A DNA stretch of 22,685 bases. Source: Anaerolineaceae bacterium (GTDB lineage Bacteria > Chloroflexota > Anaerolineae > Anaerolineales > Anaerolineaceae). The translations under genes were made by a program, and so were the position numbers. Positions within the stretch are counted from its first letter, which is position 1. Each line of letters opens with the position of its first letter. The notes under the pieces are model-generated. The model had not been told where the DNA came from. It did not search any database and saw only the letters and a program-made list of their open reading frames with translations. The stretch is from contig DPKV01000154.1 of assembly GCA_003542325.1 (NCBI GenBank), positions 1-22,685 of the forward strand. The letters are read 5' to 3'. Shown here piece after piece: positions 1 through 6,828 of this stretch.

Positions 1-54
1 AGTCATTTTAGCGCGCTCAGAACTGCCTTGATTTAATACTATTCTGTTTTTCAC

Positions 55-90
55 TCAGGGTCCCGAGTTCTGTGACCCTGATTTTTTTTT
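55..90 (+). terminator. Rho-independent terminator of an upstream gene
   Basis: An 8-bp perfect stem, TCAGGGTC (55-62) with GACCCTGA (74-81), has an 11-nt loop and is followed directly by nine T residues (82-90). It should end a plus-strand transcript that enters the window from the left. Two reading frames stop just before it (TGA at 29-31, TAA at 34-36), so positions 1-36 may hold the last codons of that gene, but which frame is real cannot be decided. Confidence 0.85.
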
Positions 91-131
91 GACCATGATG
101 TGAATAAATTTGAGAAGAGAGGCTTTTTATT

Positions 132-1166
132 ATGTTAGATTTTTTAGCAACGAACATGCCATTACTAATTCTGTTTGGCGTGGTTTCGATCGCAGTTTTG
201 GTGATTTCTTCCAATGTTGCGGTCAAGAAATTAACCGGCCTGGCCGGCTATTTCCGACTGTCAACAACGTTCATGGGTGTAACGGTCGTATCTCTTGCAA
301 CCAGTATCCCTGAAATCGCAGCGCATTTCACAGCCTCAGTTGGGATTCTCAGTGGGGCATTGGATTTCGAAGTTAGTTCTGCTGTCGTGCTGGGGGCAAA
401 TATTGGTTCGGATGTCGTCCAGCAGACGTTGATCATGGCTATTGTTGTCCTTATTGCGGGAGGTCTGCATTTCAAACGTTATTTTCTCTGGAAGAGCATG
501 ATCCCCATGATCGCCACGACTATCATGTGCATTGTCCTGGGTATTGATGGGATCTACTCCCGGCTGGATGGCGCCATCTTATTCGGTTCCTTTATTGCTT
601 ACATGTATTACCTTTATGTGGATGAGCGCAAACATTACCGTGAGGAAGATCACGGTTTTACCGAAGATGGTGAGAAACCGGAAGGCGTCCCTGAAAATGC
701 GAAACAGGCCTGGCGTGATGCGTTCATTGCCCTGTTTGCGTTGACGTTGACTGTTGGCAGCGCCATGGTTGCTTTACAAGCCACCGAGGTCGTCGTTGCA
801 AAAACCGGGATTGGCGGTTCATTGATTGGTGTCTTAACCCTTGGTGTGGCTTCAGCATTGCCGGAACTCATCACAGCCATTGCAGGTGCGAAAAATGGCG
901 ATGCTGGAATTTCACTGGGAACACTGGTCGGCAGCAATATCACGAACCCGCTGGTTGCCATCGGAGGCGGTGCACTCATCAGCCAGTATTGGGTGCCGAG
1001 GCCGCTGGTCCTTTGGGACCTGCCCTGGGAGACGGTTACCGGTGCGATCCTTTGGATTGTCTTATGGCTCAATAAAGGGAAATTAGGCAAGTGGAGTGCA
1101 GTATATCTGATAGGGCTCTATTTTGTATATATCACCCTGCGGATGATCTTTTTCTCCGTGGATTAA
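132..1166 (+). CDS. Sodium/calcium exchanger family (CaCA) antiporter, YrbG-like
   Basis: Predicted integral membrane cation antiporter, 344 residues, of the bacterial YrbG/CaCA family, which exchanges Ca2+ (or K+) against Na+ or H+. The two inverted alpha repeats are visible. Alpha-1 lies near residues 46-96 (SLATSIPE with E61, then LGANIGSD) and alpha-2 near residues 232-275 (ASALPE with E245, then SLGTLVGSNITNP). The two Glu residues correspond to the ion-binding acidic residues of the family. A hydrophilic loop (about 164-196) separates two groups of about five helices each, the usual topology. ATG at 132 follows AGAGAGG with normal spacing. The gene stands alone between two terminators; no clear promoter is seen in the 41 bases after the upstream T-run. 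The ion cannot be fixed from sequence. Confidence 0.9.
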   Translation: MLDFLATNMPLLILFGVVSIAVLVISSNVAVKKLTGLAGYFRLSTTFMGVTVVSLATSIPEIAAHFTASVGILSGALDFEVSSAVVLGANIGSDVVQQTLIMAIVVLIAGGLHFKRYFLWKSMIPMIATTIMCIVLGIDGIYSRLDGAILFGSFIAYMYYLYVDERKHYREEDHGFTEDGEKPEGVPENAKQAWRDAFIALFALTLTVGSAMVALQATEVVVAKTGIGGSLIGVLTLGVASALPELITAIAGAKNGDAGISLGTLVGSNITNPLVAIGGGALISQYWVPRPLVLWDLPWETVTGAILWIVLWLNKGKLGKWSAVYLIGLYFVYITLRMIFFSVD

Positions 1167-1187
1167 TCCACATCATCTGGAAAAATT

Positions 1188-1220
1188 AAACCCTGCTGAT
1201 TTCGATTGGCAGGGTTTTTT
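1188..1220 (+). terminator. Terminator of the antiporter gene, probably bidirectional
   Basis: AAACCCTGC (1188-1196) pairs perfectly with GCAGGGTTT (1209-1217) around a 12-nt loop, and six T residues (1215-1220) follow. It lies 21 bases after the antiporter stop. The A-rich bases on its left (1181-1190) give a T-rich tail in the other direction, so it may also end the minus-strand PspC gene transcript, whose stop is about 100 bases away. Confidence 0.9.
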
Positions 1221-1317
1221 ATACATAAATTCCAACTGAATCACGCGGTGATTTGATGGTGGGTTTGTTGCCGAATTGACTTGAACTCTTTCCAGGCAGG
1301 CGATCTAGATAACGATA

Positions 1318-1521
1318 TTAATCGCGTCCGGCTTTTGGGATGATAACCCACAATATAATATAGGGGACGAGGCCGGGTACGCCGCTGGGGATGAGCAGGA
1401 TGACGAACAACAGGCGGAACCAAAAAGCGGAAATAACGAAGAATTCGCCCAGGCCGCCGCAGACTCCAGCGACAATCCGATTATGCCTTGAACGGCGTAA
1501 TTTATTTTCTGATGGGGTCAT
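1318..1521 (-). CDS. Small PspC-domain membrane protein
   Basis: A 67-69 residue protein consisting of one PspC domain: a basic N-terminus, the hallmark RIVAGVCGGLGEFF (residues 17-30 from the first ATG) and a single hydrophobic stretch ending in LWVIIPK. PspC proteins are inner-membrane partners in phage-shock or envelope-stress responses; stand-alone short versions are common and of unknown role. There are two in-frame ATGs, 1525-1527 and 1519-1521. The GGAG at 1531-1534 is only 3 nt from the first but 9 nt from the second, so I prefer the second. No pspA-like neighbour is in the window. The gene lies opposite the membrane-gene remnant at 1545-1826. Confidence 0.85.
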   Translation of the reverse strand: MTPSENKLRRSRHNRIVAGVCGGLGEFFVISAFWFRLLFVILLIPSGVPGLVPYIILWVIIPKAGRD

Positions 1522-1544
1522 ATCCATTTACTCCTTACCTTTAA

Positions 1545-1826
1545 TTTACGACAAATCCACCAGAAGGTCGCGGTAGCGCTTTTGAATTGGGCCCTGGTAA
1601 ACACAAAAGAAAACCCCAACCGCTTTTTGACGAAAAACAACGGCAGGACGTGGGGTGGTCGGCTTTTATGACATTTATCATTGTTTCGGCAATGATGGTT
1701 CTTGTTTTTGCAATTAATATTCATTCGCTGGATGCAGCGATCAGTTATTTATAGCTGCTGCTGTATTTGTTCACGTCTACCCTGGTCTTTTCCATTGGGA
1801 ATCTGTACTTCAATAGTAAGGTTTGA
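1545..1826 (+). pseudogene. Two-helix small membrane protein gene interrupted by TAG
   Basis: One frame is open from 1545 to a TAG at 1752-1754 and then continues in the same frame to TGA at 1824-1826. Before the TAG it encodes a basic, polar stretch (KHKRKPQPLFDEKQRQDVG), then the membrane segment MTFIIVSAMMVLVFAINIH. After the TAG comes a second hydrophobic segment, LLLYLFTSTLVFSIGNLYF, then NSKV. The resumption of membrane-protein character in the same frame suggests a single ancestral protein of about 90 residues with a nonsense mutation. No ATG precedes 1668; GTG 1650 and TTG 1587 are weak starts. ATG 1668 has GGGGTGG 9 nt upstream and could make a 28-residue single-helix peptide on its own. 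The family is not recognised. Confidence 0.45.
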
Positions 1827-1858
1827 GCACAATCCGGTTTGTGAATGAGTAGTACTCG

Positions 1859-1899
1859 AAAAAAATGAACTCCGGCCAGGTTTCAGCCGGAGTTCATTT
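1859..1899 (-). terminator. Terminator of the LuxR/MalT regulator operon
   Basis: A 14-bp perfect inverted repeat (1863-1876 with 1886-1899, core GAACTCCGGC/GCCGGAGTTC) has a 9-nt loop. Read on the minus strand the stem runs into seven T residues (complement of the A run 1859-1865), a classic intrinsic terminator located 27 bases past the stop of the minus-strand regulator gene at 1926. On the plus strand no long T tract follows, so its direction is leftward. Confidence 0.9.
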
Positions 1900-1916
1900 A
1901 CATAAAGGAGGTAGAA

Positions 1917-1991
1917 ATGAAGACTTTAGGATGTTTCGCGGTCTTTCTTCACAAAGGAGGGTTTTCCCTGGTTGGGGAGGATGCCCAGTAA
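1917..1991 (+). other. Possible 24-residue ORF with consensus ribosome binding site, antisense to the regulator gene
   Basis: ATG at 1917 is preceded by AAAGGAGG (1904-1911) at 5-nt spacing, an almost perfect Shine-Dalgarno. The frame encodes a 24-residue peptide beginning MKTLGCFAVFLHKGG and stops at TAA 1989-1991. It lies almost entirely antisense to the 3' end of the LuxR-type gene and begins 17 bases after the big hairpin. No promoter is evident and the peptide has no recognisable motif; it may be chance. Confidence 0.2.
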
Positions 1992-4649
1992 TCGGGCTTT
2001 GGAAATCGCTTGACTACGGGATTTAACATTCAGTTTACGATAGATTTTGCTGCTATGCGATTTGATTGTATTGATCGACAGAAACAATTTGACAGCGATC
2101 TCACGATTGTTCATTCCCTGGGCAAAGAAGTGCAAGACTTCCAATTCCCGGTGACTGAGTGGGTCAACCAGACAAAGGTCATTTAACGAAGCTCTTTTGG
2201 ACCGTTCCTGATCAGATAGTGTCGAGAGAAGCAGCTGGATGAACTGGGATGGACTGTCTGTTGCCAGCATCTCGTCGAATAGCGGCTCCAGGTCTGCGCC
2301 GGCGATCATGAAATCCCCGATGTCTTCTTCCGGTTCAGCGAGCAGGATGGCCTCAGATAACAGATGAATCGCATTTTCATGTTCGCCAATCTGGTAAGAC
2401 GCTGCCGCCGCAGCACACAAAGCTCGGATCAGGAAGGCGTTTGCCTTCTGCTTCCTGAATACCGGTATTGCGGATTCGAGGATTTGAATCGCCTTCTCAG
2501 GTTTTTTGTCTGCGCAATATACTTTTGCCGCGATCGGCAAAACGTATCCCAATTCAAATCCGAATTTACCAAGCAAATCATCCAAAGAATACAACTCAAT
2601 GCCAGATGCTGAAAGCCATGAACGAGCCAGATCCACCTGACCCGCTTCAAGCTGGATCAGAGCTTCGATGGCCAGGGAATACTGGAATTGGCTGTTGTGA
2701 TAGTTGTCCTGCTTTTCCTGAGCTTGAGATCTTAATTCCTGGATCATCATTAAAGCACTGCGGATATCGTTCTCATGGAGGAACGCTAAACTGAGATCCT
2801 GATAAGCATTCTGAGCATACATCCCGCTTGTTTTGCGGGCAAGTTGAATGGCGCGTTTTAAGGCAATCTTCGCACTGTCCACACGGTTCCATTTAAGGTG
2901 CAAATGTCCATAACCTGAAATTATCCTGATGCTATAGGGGAGCAGTTCAAGCGATTTTTCATCGATAAATAAAAGGGATTTTTGATACAGCTCAGCAGCC
3001 TCAAAAAGACGCCCCTGAATTTTTAGGAATGTTGTTAAATAATAGTAAGCAGCCAGGATGCCGCCCCAGTCGTTCAATTTTGTGCTTGATTTGAGGAGTT
3101 TTCCAAACCAGATATTTGCATTTTGAATATCGTTCGCCTGAGCATAGGCTATGCCCAGATTTCGTTCGACCAGGTTTTTAAAGAAAACATGTTTTGGTTG
3201 TATTTTTCGCAAAGCCTGCTTTGAAATTTCAATACCCATTTCCGGGTGTGCACTGCTTTTTTGGATGATTCCCCGGATGGCATCAATCTCTCCTTCCCAT
3301 TCTTCAGCGTCCACCTGGTCATGGATGCGGTCGAGGACTCCCAGGATTGCTTTTCGGGGATATTCATTGAACAACATTGCTGCTGCCTTGAAAATTAAGA
3401 TTGTTGTCGATGCAGATTGTTGAGATTTGGGAAGCTGATCAACCAACCGGAGATATTGACTGTAACCACCGGCCAGTATCATGGCTTCCGCGTTATCCTC
3501 AATCAACGTAAAGGCGCGGGGTTGGTCGTTCGCCTGGAGACTGTGATGAACTGCCTGGTCAATCATCCCGTGGGTCTCGAACCAGTCGCTTGCGATCCGA
3601 TGCAGGGCTTTGACCTGGTATTTTAATGTTGAATCAAAGTGGTTTCGGAGCAGATTCAGAAATAAAGGATGGTACCGATACCAGGTATGTTCCCGATCCA
3701 GGGAGAAAATGAACAGGTTTTGTTGTTCCAGTGATTCGAACATAGCCTGAGAGGCTTCAGGCGGTTGGTGGAGGAGTGCGGCTGCCAGGGAGCAGCAAAT
3801 TTGGTCCGGGATGGATGTCGTATATAGAAAGTTCAACACTTCCAGGGGCTGCCCTGAGAGCACTTCATTTGCCAGGTAATCCAGGACCAAAGGGCCTCCG
3901 TCGGGTGAATTGTTTATATATTGGGTTAGGGCGGGTTCACCCTGACATCCTGCGGCTGTAAGCTGTATACCAGCCGCCCAGCCTTCGGCTTTCTCATCTA
4001 AATGGCGTAATAATTCAGGTGAAACAGGTAGATTTGAATTGAGTTTGAGAAAATCCTTAGTCTCTTCAATAGTAAAACGCAGATCTTTATCGGTAATCTC
4101 AGTTATTTGGTCACGTTTACGAGACAGGTAGAAGGTTATGGCTGGGATTGTCCTGGATAGTAAAACCAAAGAGACCCGCTTTGGTAAATTTTCAATCAGC
4201 AGGGAGATATGTTCATTAATCAGTGGGGATTCGATGAGGTGATAATCGTCCAGGACAATGATCAAAGGTTGGCCTGCCTCGGAGATTTCATTCACCAGCA
4301 ACTTAATCATAAACTCAGCGGTTGGTTGAGGTTTTGACCGGGAAACGGATTGCAGGTGCTCTGAAATTTCCGGGAGCGCCAGGCTGATCGCGTTCAGTAA
4401 ATACTTCCGGAATTGCCAGGGATTGCTGTCATCATGGTCCAGCGAATACCAGGCGACCGGTGTATTGAGTGTTTCGATCCAGGAACGGGCCAGGGTTGTT
4501 TTTCCATAGCCGGCAGGAGCAGAAATTAATAGGAGGGGGTGGTGGCTGTTGATACCGTAATCCAGTTTTTCCAGAAGACGGTCACGCTTGACCAGTTTTG
4601 TTCCCAAATTGGGGATGAAGAGTTTTGTTTTAAGATAAAAAGACTGCAT
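1926..4649 (-). CDS. MalT/LAL-type ATP-binding LuxR family transcriptional regulator
   Basis: A 907-residue signal-responsive transcription activator of the MalT/LAL (STAND NTPase) class. The N-terminal start KTKLFIP is typical. The nucleotide-binding domain has Walker A SAPAGYGKTT (residues 43-52) and Walker B IIVLDDYH (D134, D135). A long helical region of about 400-800 resembles the TPR-like sensor section. The C-terminal LuxR HTH spans residues 830-892, with SHRELEVLHFFAQGMNNREI followed by a TIKSH recognition helix. Length matches MalT (about 900). ATG at 4649 has no obvious Shine-Dalgarno, but homologues also begin just before KTKLFIP. It is 67 bases downstream of the pseudo-receiver gene and probably co-transcribed with it, ending at the 1859-1899 terminator. 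The ligand and target genes cannot be read from sequence. Confidence 0.93.
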   Translation of the reverse strand: MQSFYLKTKLFIPNLGTKLVKRDRLLEKLDYGINSHHPLLLISAPAGYGKTTLARSWIETLNTPVAWYSLDHDDSNPWQFRKYLLNAISLALPEISEHLQSVSRSKPQPTAEFMIKLLVNEISEAGQPLIIVLDDYHLIESPLINEHISLLIENLPKRVSLVLLSRTIPAITFYLSRKRDQITEITDKDLRFTIEETKDFLKLNSNLPVSPELLRHLDEKAEGWAAGIQLTAAGCQGEPALTQYINNSPDGGPLVLDYLANEVLSGQPLEVLNFLYTTSIPDQICCSLAAALLHQPPEASQAMFESLEQQNLFIFSLDREHTWYRYHPLFLNLLRNHFDSTLKYQVKALHRIASDWFETHGMIDQAVHHSLQANDQPRAFTLIEDNAEAMILAGGYSQYLRLVDQLPKSQQSASTTILIFKAAAMLFNEYPRKAILGVLDRIHDQVDAEEWEGEIDAIRGIIQKSSAHPEMGIEISKQALRKIQPKHVFFKNLVERNLGIAYAQANDIQNANIWFGKLLKSSTKLNDWGGILAAYYYLTTFLKIQGRLFEAAELYQKSLLFIDEKSLELLPYSIRIISGYGHLHLKWNRVDSAKIALKRAIQLARKTSGMYAQNAYQDLSLAFLHENDIRSALMMIQELRSQAQEKQDNYHNSQFQYSLAIEALIQLEAGQVDLARSWLSASGIELYSLDDLLGKFGFELGYVLPIAAKVYCADKKPEKAIQILESAIPVFRKQKANAFLIRALCAAAAASYQIGEHENAIHLLSEAILLAEPEEDIGDFMIAGADLEPLFDEMLATDSPSQFIQLLLSTLSDQERSKRASLNDLCLVDPLSHRELEVLHFFAQGMNNREIAVKLFLSINTIKSHSSKIYRKLNVKSRSQAISKARLLGILPNQGKPSFVKKDRETS

Positions 4650-4716
4650 ATTAGAATCTTAGCATGCAGGATTCATCCTAACCCAATACTCCGGTAGGGT
4701 TTTTTCTGGGAAAATA

Positions 4717-5382
4717 TTAATATTCAAATGAAGACCGGAACCGGGACAGACCGGATGTGATGTTTTCGTATTGTTTTTGAGCGATATCCACAAAGTGGAT
4801 TTTTTGCAGAATGTTATCGACATGCGCTTTCACCAGGTCAGGGGAAACATCGAGTTTTCCCGCCTCGGTTTCCATTGTCATTTCGCTGGAAAAGCCATTC
4901 AGAATCGCCCGTTCTCTGTTGGTCAGAATGAATGGAAATTCCGTTGGAGATTGGTTTTCCCGCTTCGATTTTTCAAGCAGACTTTTAGCAATATACTCAG
5001 GGAGATAAAATTCGTTTTCCAGCAGAGAGTGTAGAATGTCAGGCAATTGTTCAAGATCAGGGTTTTCCGGCAGAAAGACATCTGCACCTGCTTTTATGGC
5101 ATCAAAAATCGTCTCATAATCACAAGTATTCCCAATGACCAGAATCCGGGTCCTTGGACTGATGGTTTTGAATCGGTTGACCAGGGTGTTGGTCTCCTTA
5201 CAACTTGTGTCCAGGTGAATGAAAAGGAATTCGGGGGCATATTGGTTCAGAAGCGTGCGGGTATTATCGACTGTGTCACTGATCCCGCCTATGGTAAAGA
5301 TTGAATCCTGTAATACCCGGGCGATGGTTTCCACAGTCGTTTCTTGATTGCTGAAAATGATCACAGTAAATTTATCAGTCAT
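4717..5382 (-). CDS. Pseudo-receiver response-regulator-like protein with LuxR-type HTH
   Basis: A 221-residue protein with the layout of a NarL/FixJ response regulator: a receiver-like domain (about 1-120) and a C-terminal HTH near residues 150-205 (LTNRERAIL, later KAHVDNILQKI). The receiver looks inactive. The acidic pair after strand 1 is replaced by FSNQ, the phospho-acceptor position of strand 3 reads FIHLD with His where Asp is expected, and the conserved Lys is replaced in FLPEN. The HTH is also diverged. The protein probably works without phosphorylation or as a partner of the adjacent MalT-type regulator. I use ATG 5380-5382 because GGAGG (complement of 5389-5393) is 6 nt upstream; the ATG nine codons earlier lacks a site. 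The assignment as regulator is firm, the signal unknown. Confidence 0.75.
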   Translation of the reverse strand: MTDKFTVIIFSNQETTVETIARVLQDSIFTIGGISDTVDNTRTLLNQYAPEFLFIHLDTSCKETNTLVNRFKTISPRTRILVIGNTCDYETIFDAIKAGADVFLPENPDLEQLPDILHSLLENEFYLPEYIAKSLLEKSKRENQSPTEFPFILTNRERAILNGFSSEMTMETEAGKLDVSPDLVKAHVDNILQKIHFVDIAQKQYENITSGLSRFRSSFEY

Positions 5383-5423
5383 AACAACCCTCCGAAGAGA
5401 ATGAGTCATACTGCTAATAGGGT

Positions 5424-5443
5424 CATTGGTAGTATAGCCAATG
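5424..5443 (-). promoter_or_regulatory. Dyad overlapping a probable -10 element of the pseudo-receiver gene
   Basis: CATTGG (5424-5429) and CCAATG (5438-5443) form a 6-bp inverted repeat with an 8-bp spacer. The spacer contains AGTATA (5431-5436), which on the minus strand reads TATACT, a good -10 hexamer about 45 bases upstream of the minus-strand start at 5382. No good -35 is seen, as expected of an activated promoter. A regulator bound to the dyad would cover the -10. Confidence 0.4.
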
Positions 5444-5462
5444 TACCGAAGTGATGCGTACC

Positions 5463-5493
5463 CCCATAGTTGGGATTCTTATAGCACTATGGG
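5463..5493. promoter_or_regulatory. Inverted repeat CCCATAGT/ACTATGGG in the divergent regulatory region
   Basis: An 8-bp perfect inverted repeat (5463-5470 and 5486-5493) with a 15-bp spacer lies between the minus-strand regulator pair and the plus-strand lacI-type gene. There is no T-run of the kind a terminator would need. It could be an activator or operator site for the minus-strand promoter about 25 bases away. The remaining bases to 5628 show nothing further that I can support. Confidence 0.4.
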
Positions 5494-5628
5494 AGGGTTT
5501 GGTGTCAACCTGCCCTGCACAGATAACAAAAAATGCAATCAGCCCGGCCCCTGAAAGTTAATCAGAAGGGATGGTAAGTCTTGGCTTTCCCCGTTAGGCT
5601 TGTGGAAACCAATTAATGTTAACACATG

Positions 5629-5657
5629 TTGAAAATCAAAACGTTTTGGTTTATACT
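5629..5657 (+). promoter_or_regulatory. Sigma-70-type promoter of the lacI-sugar transport operon
   Basis: TTGAAA (5629-5634), a 17-bp spacer and TATACT (5652-5657) make a near-consensus housekeeping promoter, with transcription expected near 5664 and a leader of about 50 bases. The spacer contains one LacI-type operator and a second follows the -10, so the promoter should be repressed by the product of the gene it drives. Confidence 0.75.
5637..5648. promoter_or_regulatory. LacI-family operator 1
   Basis: CAAAACGTTTTG is a 12-bp perfect palindrome with the central CG typical of LacI/PurR/CcpA-type operators. It sits wholly within the -35/-10 spacer of the promoter at 5629-5657. Confidence 0.75.
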
Positions 5658-5668
5658 ATTATTAATCC

Positions 5669-5678
5669 AAAACGTTTA
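5669..5678. promoter_or_regulatory. LacI-family operator 2
   Basis: AAAACGTTTA contains the perfect 8-bp core AAACGTTT (5670-5677), the same core as operator 1. The two centres are 31 bp apart, about three helical turns, so dimers would bind on the same face of the helix. It lies at about +10, where binding would block clearance. Confidence 0.7.
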
Positions 5679-5712
5679 AGTTACTTAATATTGTTAACAG
5701 GTGAGGGATCTT

Positions 5713-6744
5713 GTGAAGGTTACGATCAAAGACATTGCCAAAAAAGTAAATCGATCAATTACAACTGTTTCAAGAGCTTTGAATGGTTATGATGATGTTA
5801 GTTCCAAAACAAAAGCTCTCATTATCAAAACCGCACAAGAGATGGGATATACCCCCAATACGTTTGCCCAAAGGTTGCAGAAGCAATTCACAGATACGAT
5901 AGGTCTAATTTTACCTACCTTTAGTCCCCGATTTGCAGATCCCTATTTTAGTGAACTATTAGCGGGCATTGGCAATAAAGCGGCCACATTGGACTATGAC
6001 CTTCTGGTATCGACTCGGGCACCAGGTGAACAGGAGATTGAGGCTTATCGTAAACTGATTGAGGGTGGTCGTGTTGATGGGTTCATTGTCGTTCGGACAC
6101 GGAAGCAAGATGCCAGAATTGATTATTTAATTGATCGGGAATTTCCTTTTGCCGCATTTGGTCGTTCGGAGAAAAACTCAGATTATTCCTATGTTGAAGA
6201 AGATGGATATTATGGTATGCAGTTGATTGCTGAATATATCGCTGGTTTGGGACATAAAGATATTGCTGTGATTATTTCCGATCCGATGCTAAATTTCACC
6301 GGTGAACGGATGAGCGGTTTACGGGACGGTCTTTCCAGCCATAACATTTCATTAAAAAATGAATTTATCCGAACCGGGGATTTAACTCAAAAGAGCGGTT
6401 ATGATAACGCACTTGAATTATTGAAGCGATCAGATCGCCCAACGGTCATAATTGCTTTCAATGACTTAATGGCTCTAGGTGCGATGAGTGCTGCCCAGGA
6501 ATTGAGTCTTGAAGTGGGAAGAGATGTATTGGTGACCGGTTTTGATGATATTCCCATGTCAGAACACAGTCATCCACCTTTGACGACAGTTCGCCAACCT
6601 GTTTATACGATTGGCGGGATGCTCTGCGAAATGTTGATAAAAATTATCAAGAAAGAGATTACTACCCACCAACAAGAGTTATTTAAACCCGCGCTTGTCA
6701 TAAGGCAATCGACAGGGGAGGTGGATAGTCTTTCTGAGGAATAA
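5713..6744 (+). CDS. LacI family sugar-responsive transcriptional repressor
   Basis: A 343-residue LacI/GalR regulator. The N-terminal HTH (about residues 4-25, TIKDIAKKVNRSITTVSRAL) and the hinge region (about 46-60) precede a periplasmic-binding-type effector domain (from about 62, DTIGLILP) with the usual D-dimerisation features, including VTGFDDIPMSEH and a C-terminal TVRQP. I choose GTG at 5713, since GAGG (5703-5706) is 6 nt upstream; the alternative GTG at 5701 has no ribosome site and would add four residues before the conserved KVTIKDIA. It is first in the apparent operon with the binding protein and permeases and is predicted to repress its own promoter through the AAACGTTT sites. 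By context the effector is the transported glucoside or a breakdown product. Confidence 0.93.
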   Translation: MKVTIKDIAKKVNRSITTVSRALNGYDDVSSKTKALIIKTAQEMGYTPNTFAQRLQKQFTDTIGLILPTFSPRFADPYFSELLAGIGNKAATLDYDLLVSTRAPGEQEIEAYRKLIEGGRVDGFIVVRTRKQDARIDYLIDREFPFAAFGRSEKNSDYSYVEEDGYYGMQLIAEYIAGLGHKDIAVIISDPMLNFTGERMSGLRDGLSSHNISLKNEFIRTGDLTQKSGYDNALELLKRSDRPTVIIAFNDLMALGAMSAAQELSLEVGRDVLVTGFDDIPMSEHSHPPLTTVRQPVYTIGGMLCEMLIKIIKKEITTHQQELFKPALVIRQSTGEVDSLSEE

Positions 6745-6828
6745 CGGGTAAGGAGGTTGATTAGGGAAAACAACTTGTCTTGAAAATTAAGAACCGAATT
6801 ATGAATCAATGGAAAAGGAGTTGAAAAA

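Noticed and set aside
4679..4706. Weak AACCC/GGGTT hairpin with a T run between the two regulator genes
   Set aside because: The T run is only on the plus strand, where no gene ends; the stem is five base pairs, and the two minus-strand genes are likely co-transcribed.
5401..5409. Upstream ATG for the pseudo-receiver gene (5409)
   Set aside because: No Shine-Dalgarno precedes it, whereas ATG 5382 has GGAGG at 6 nt.
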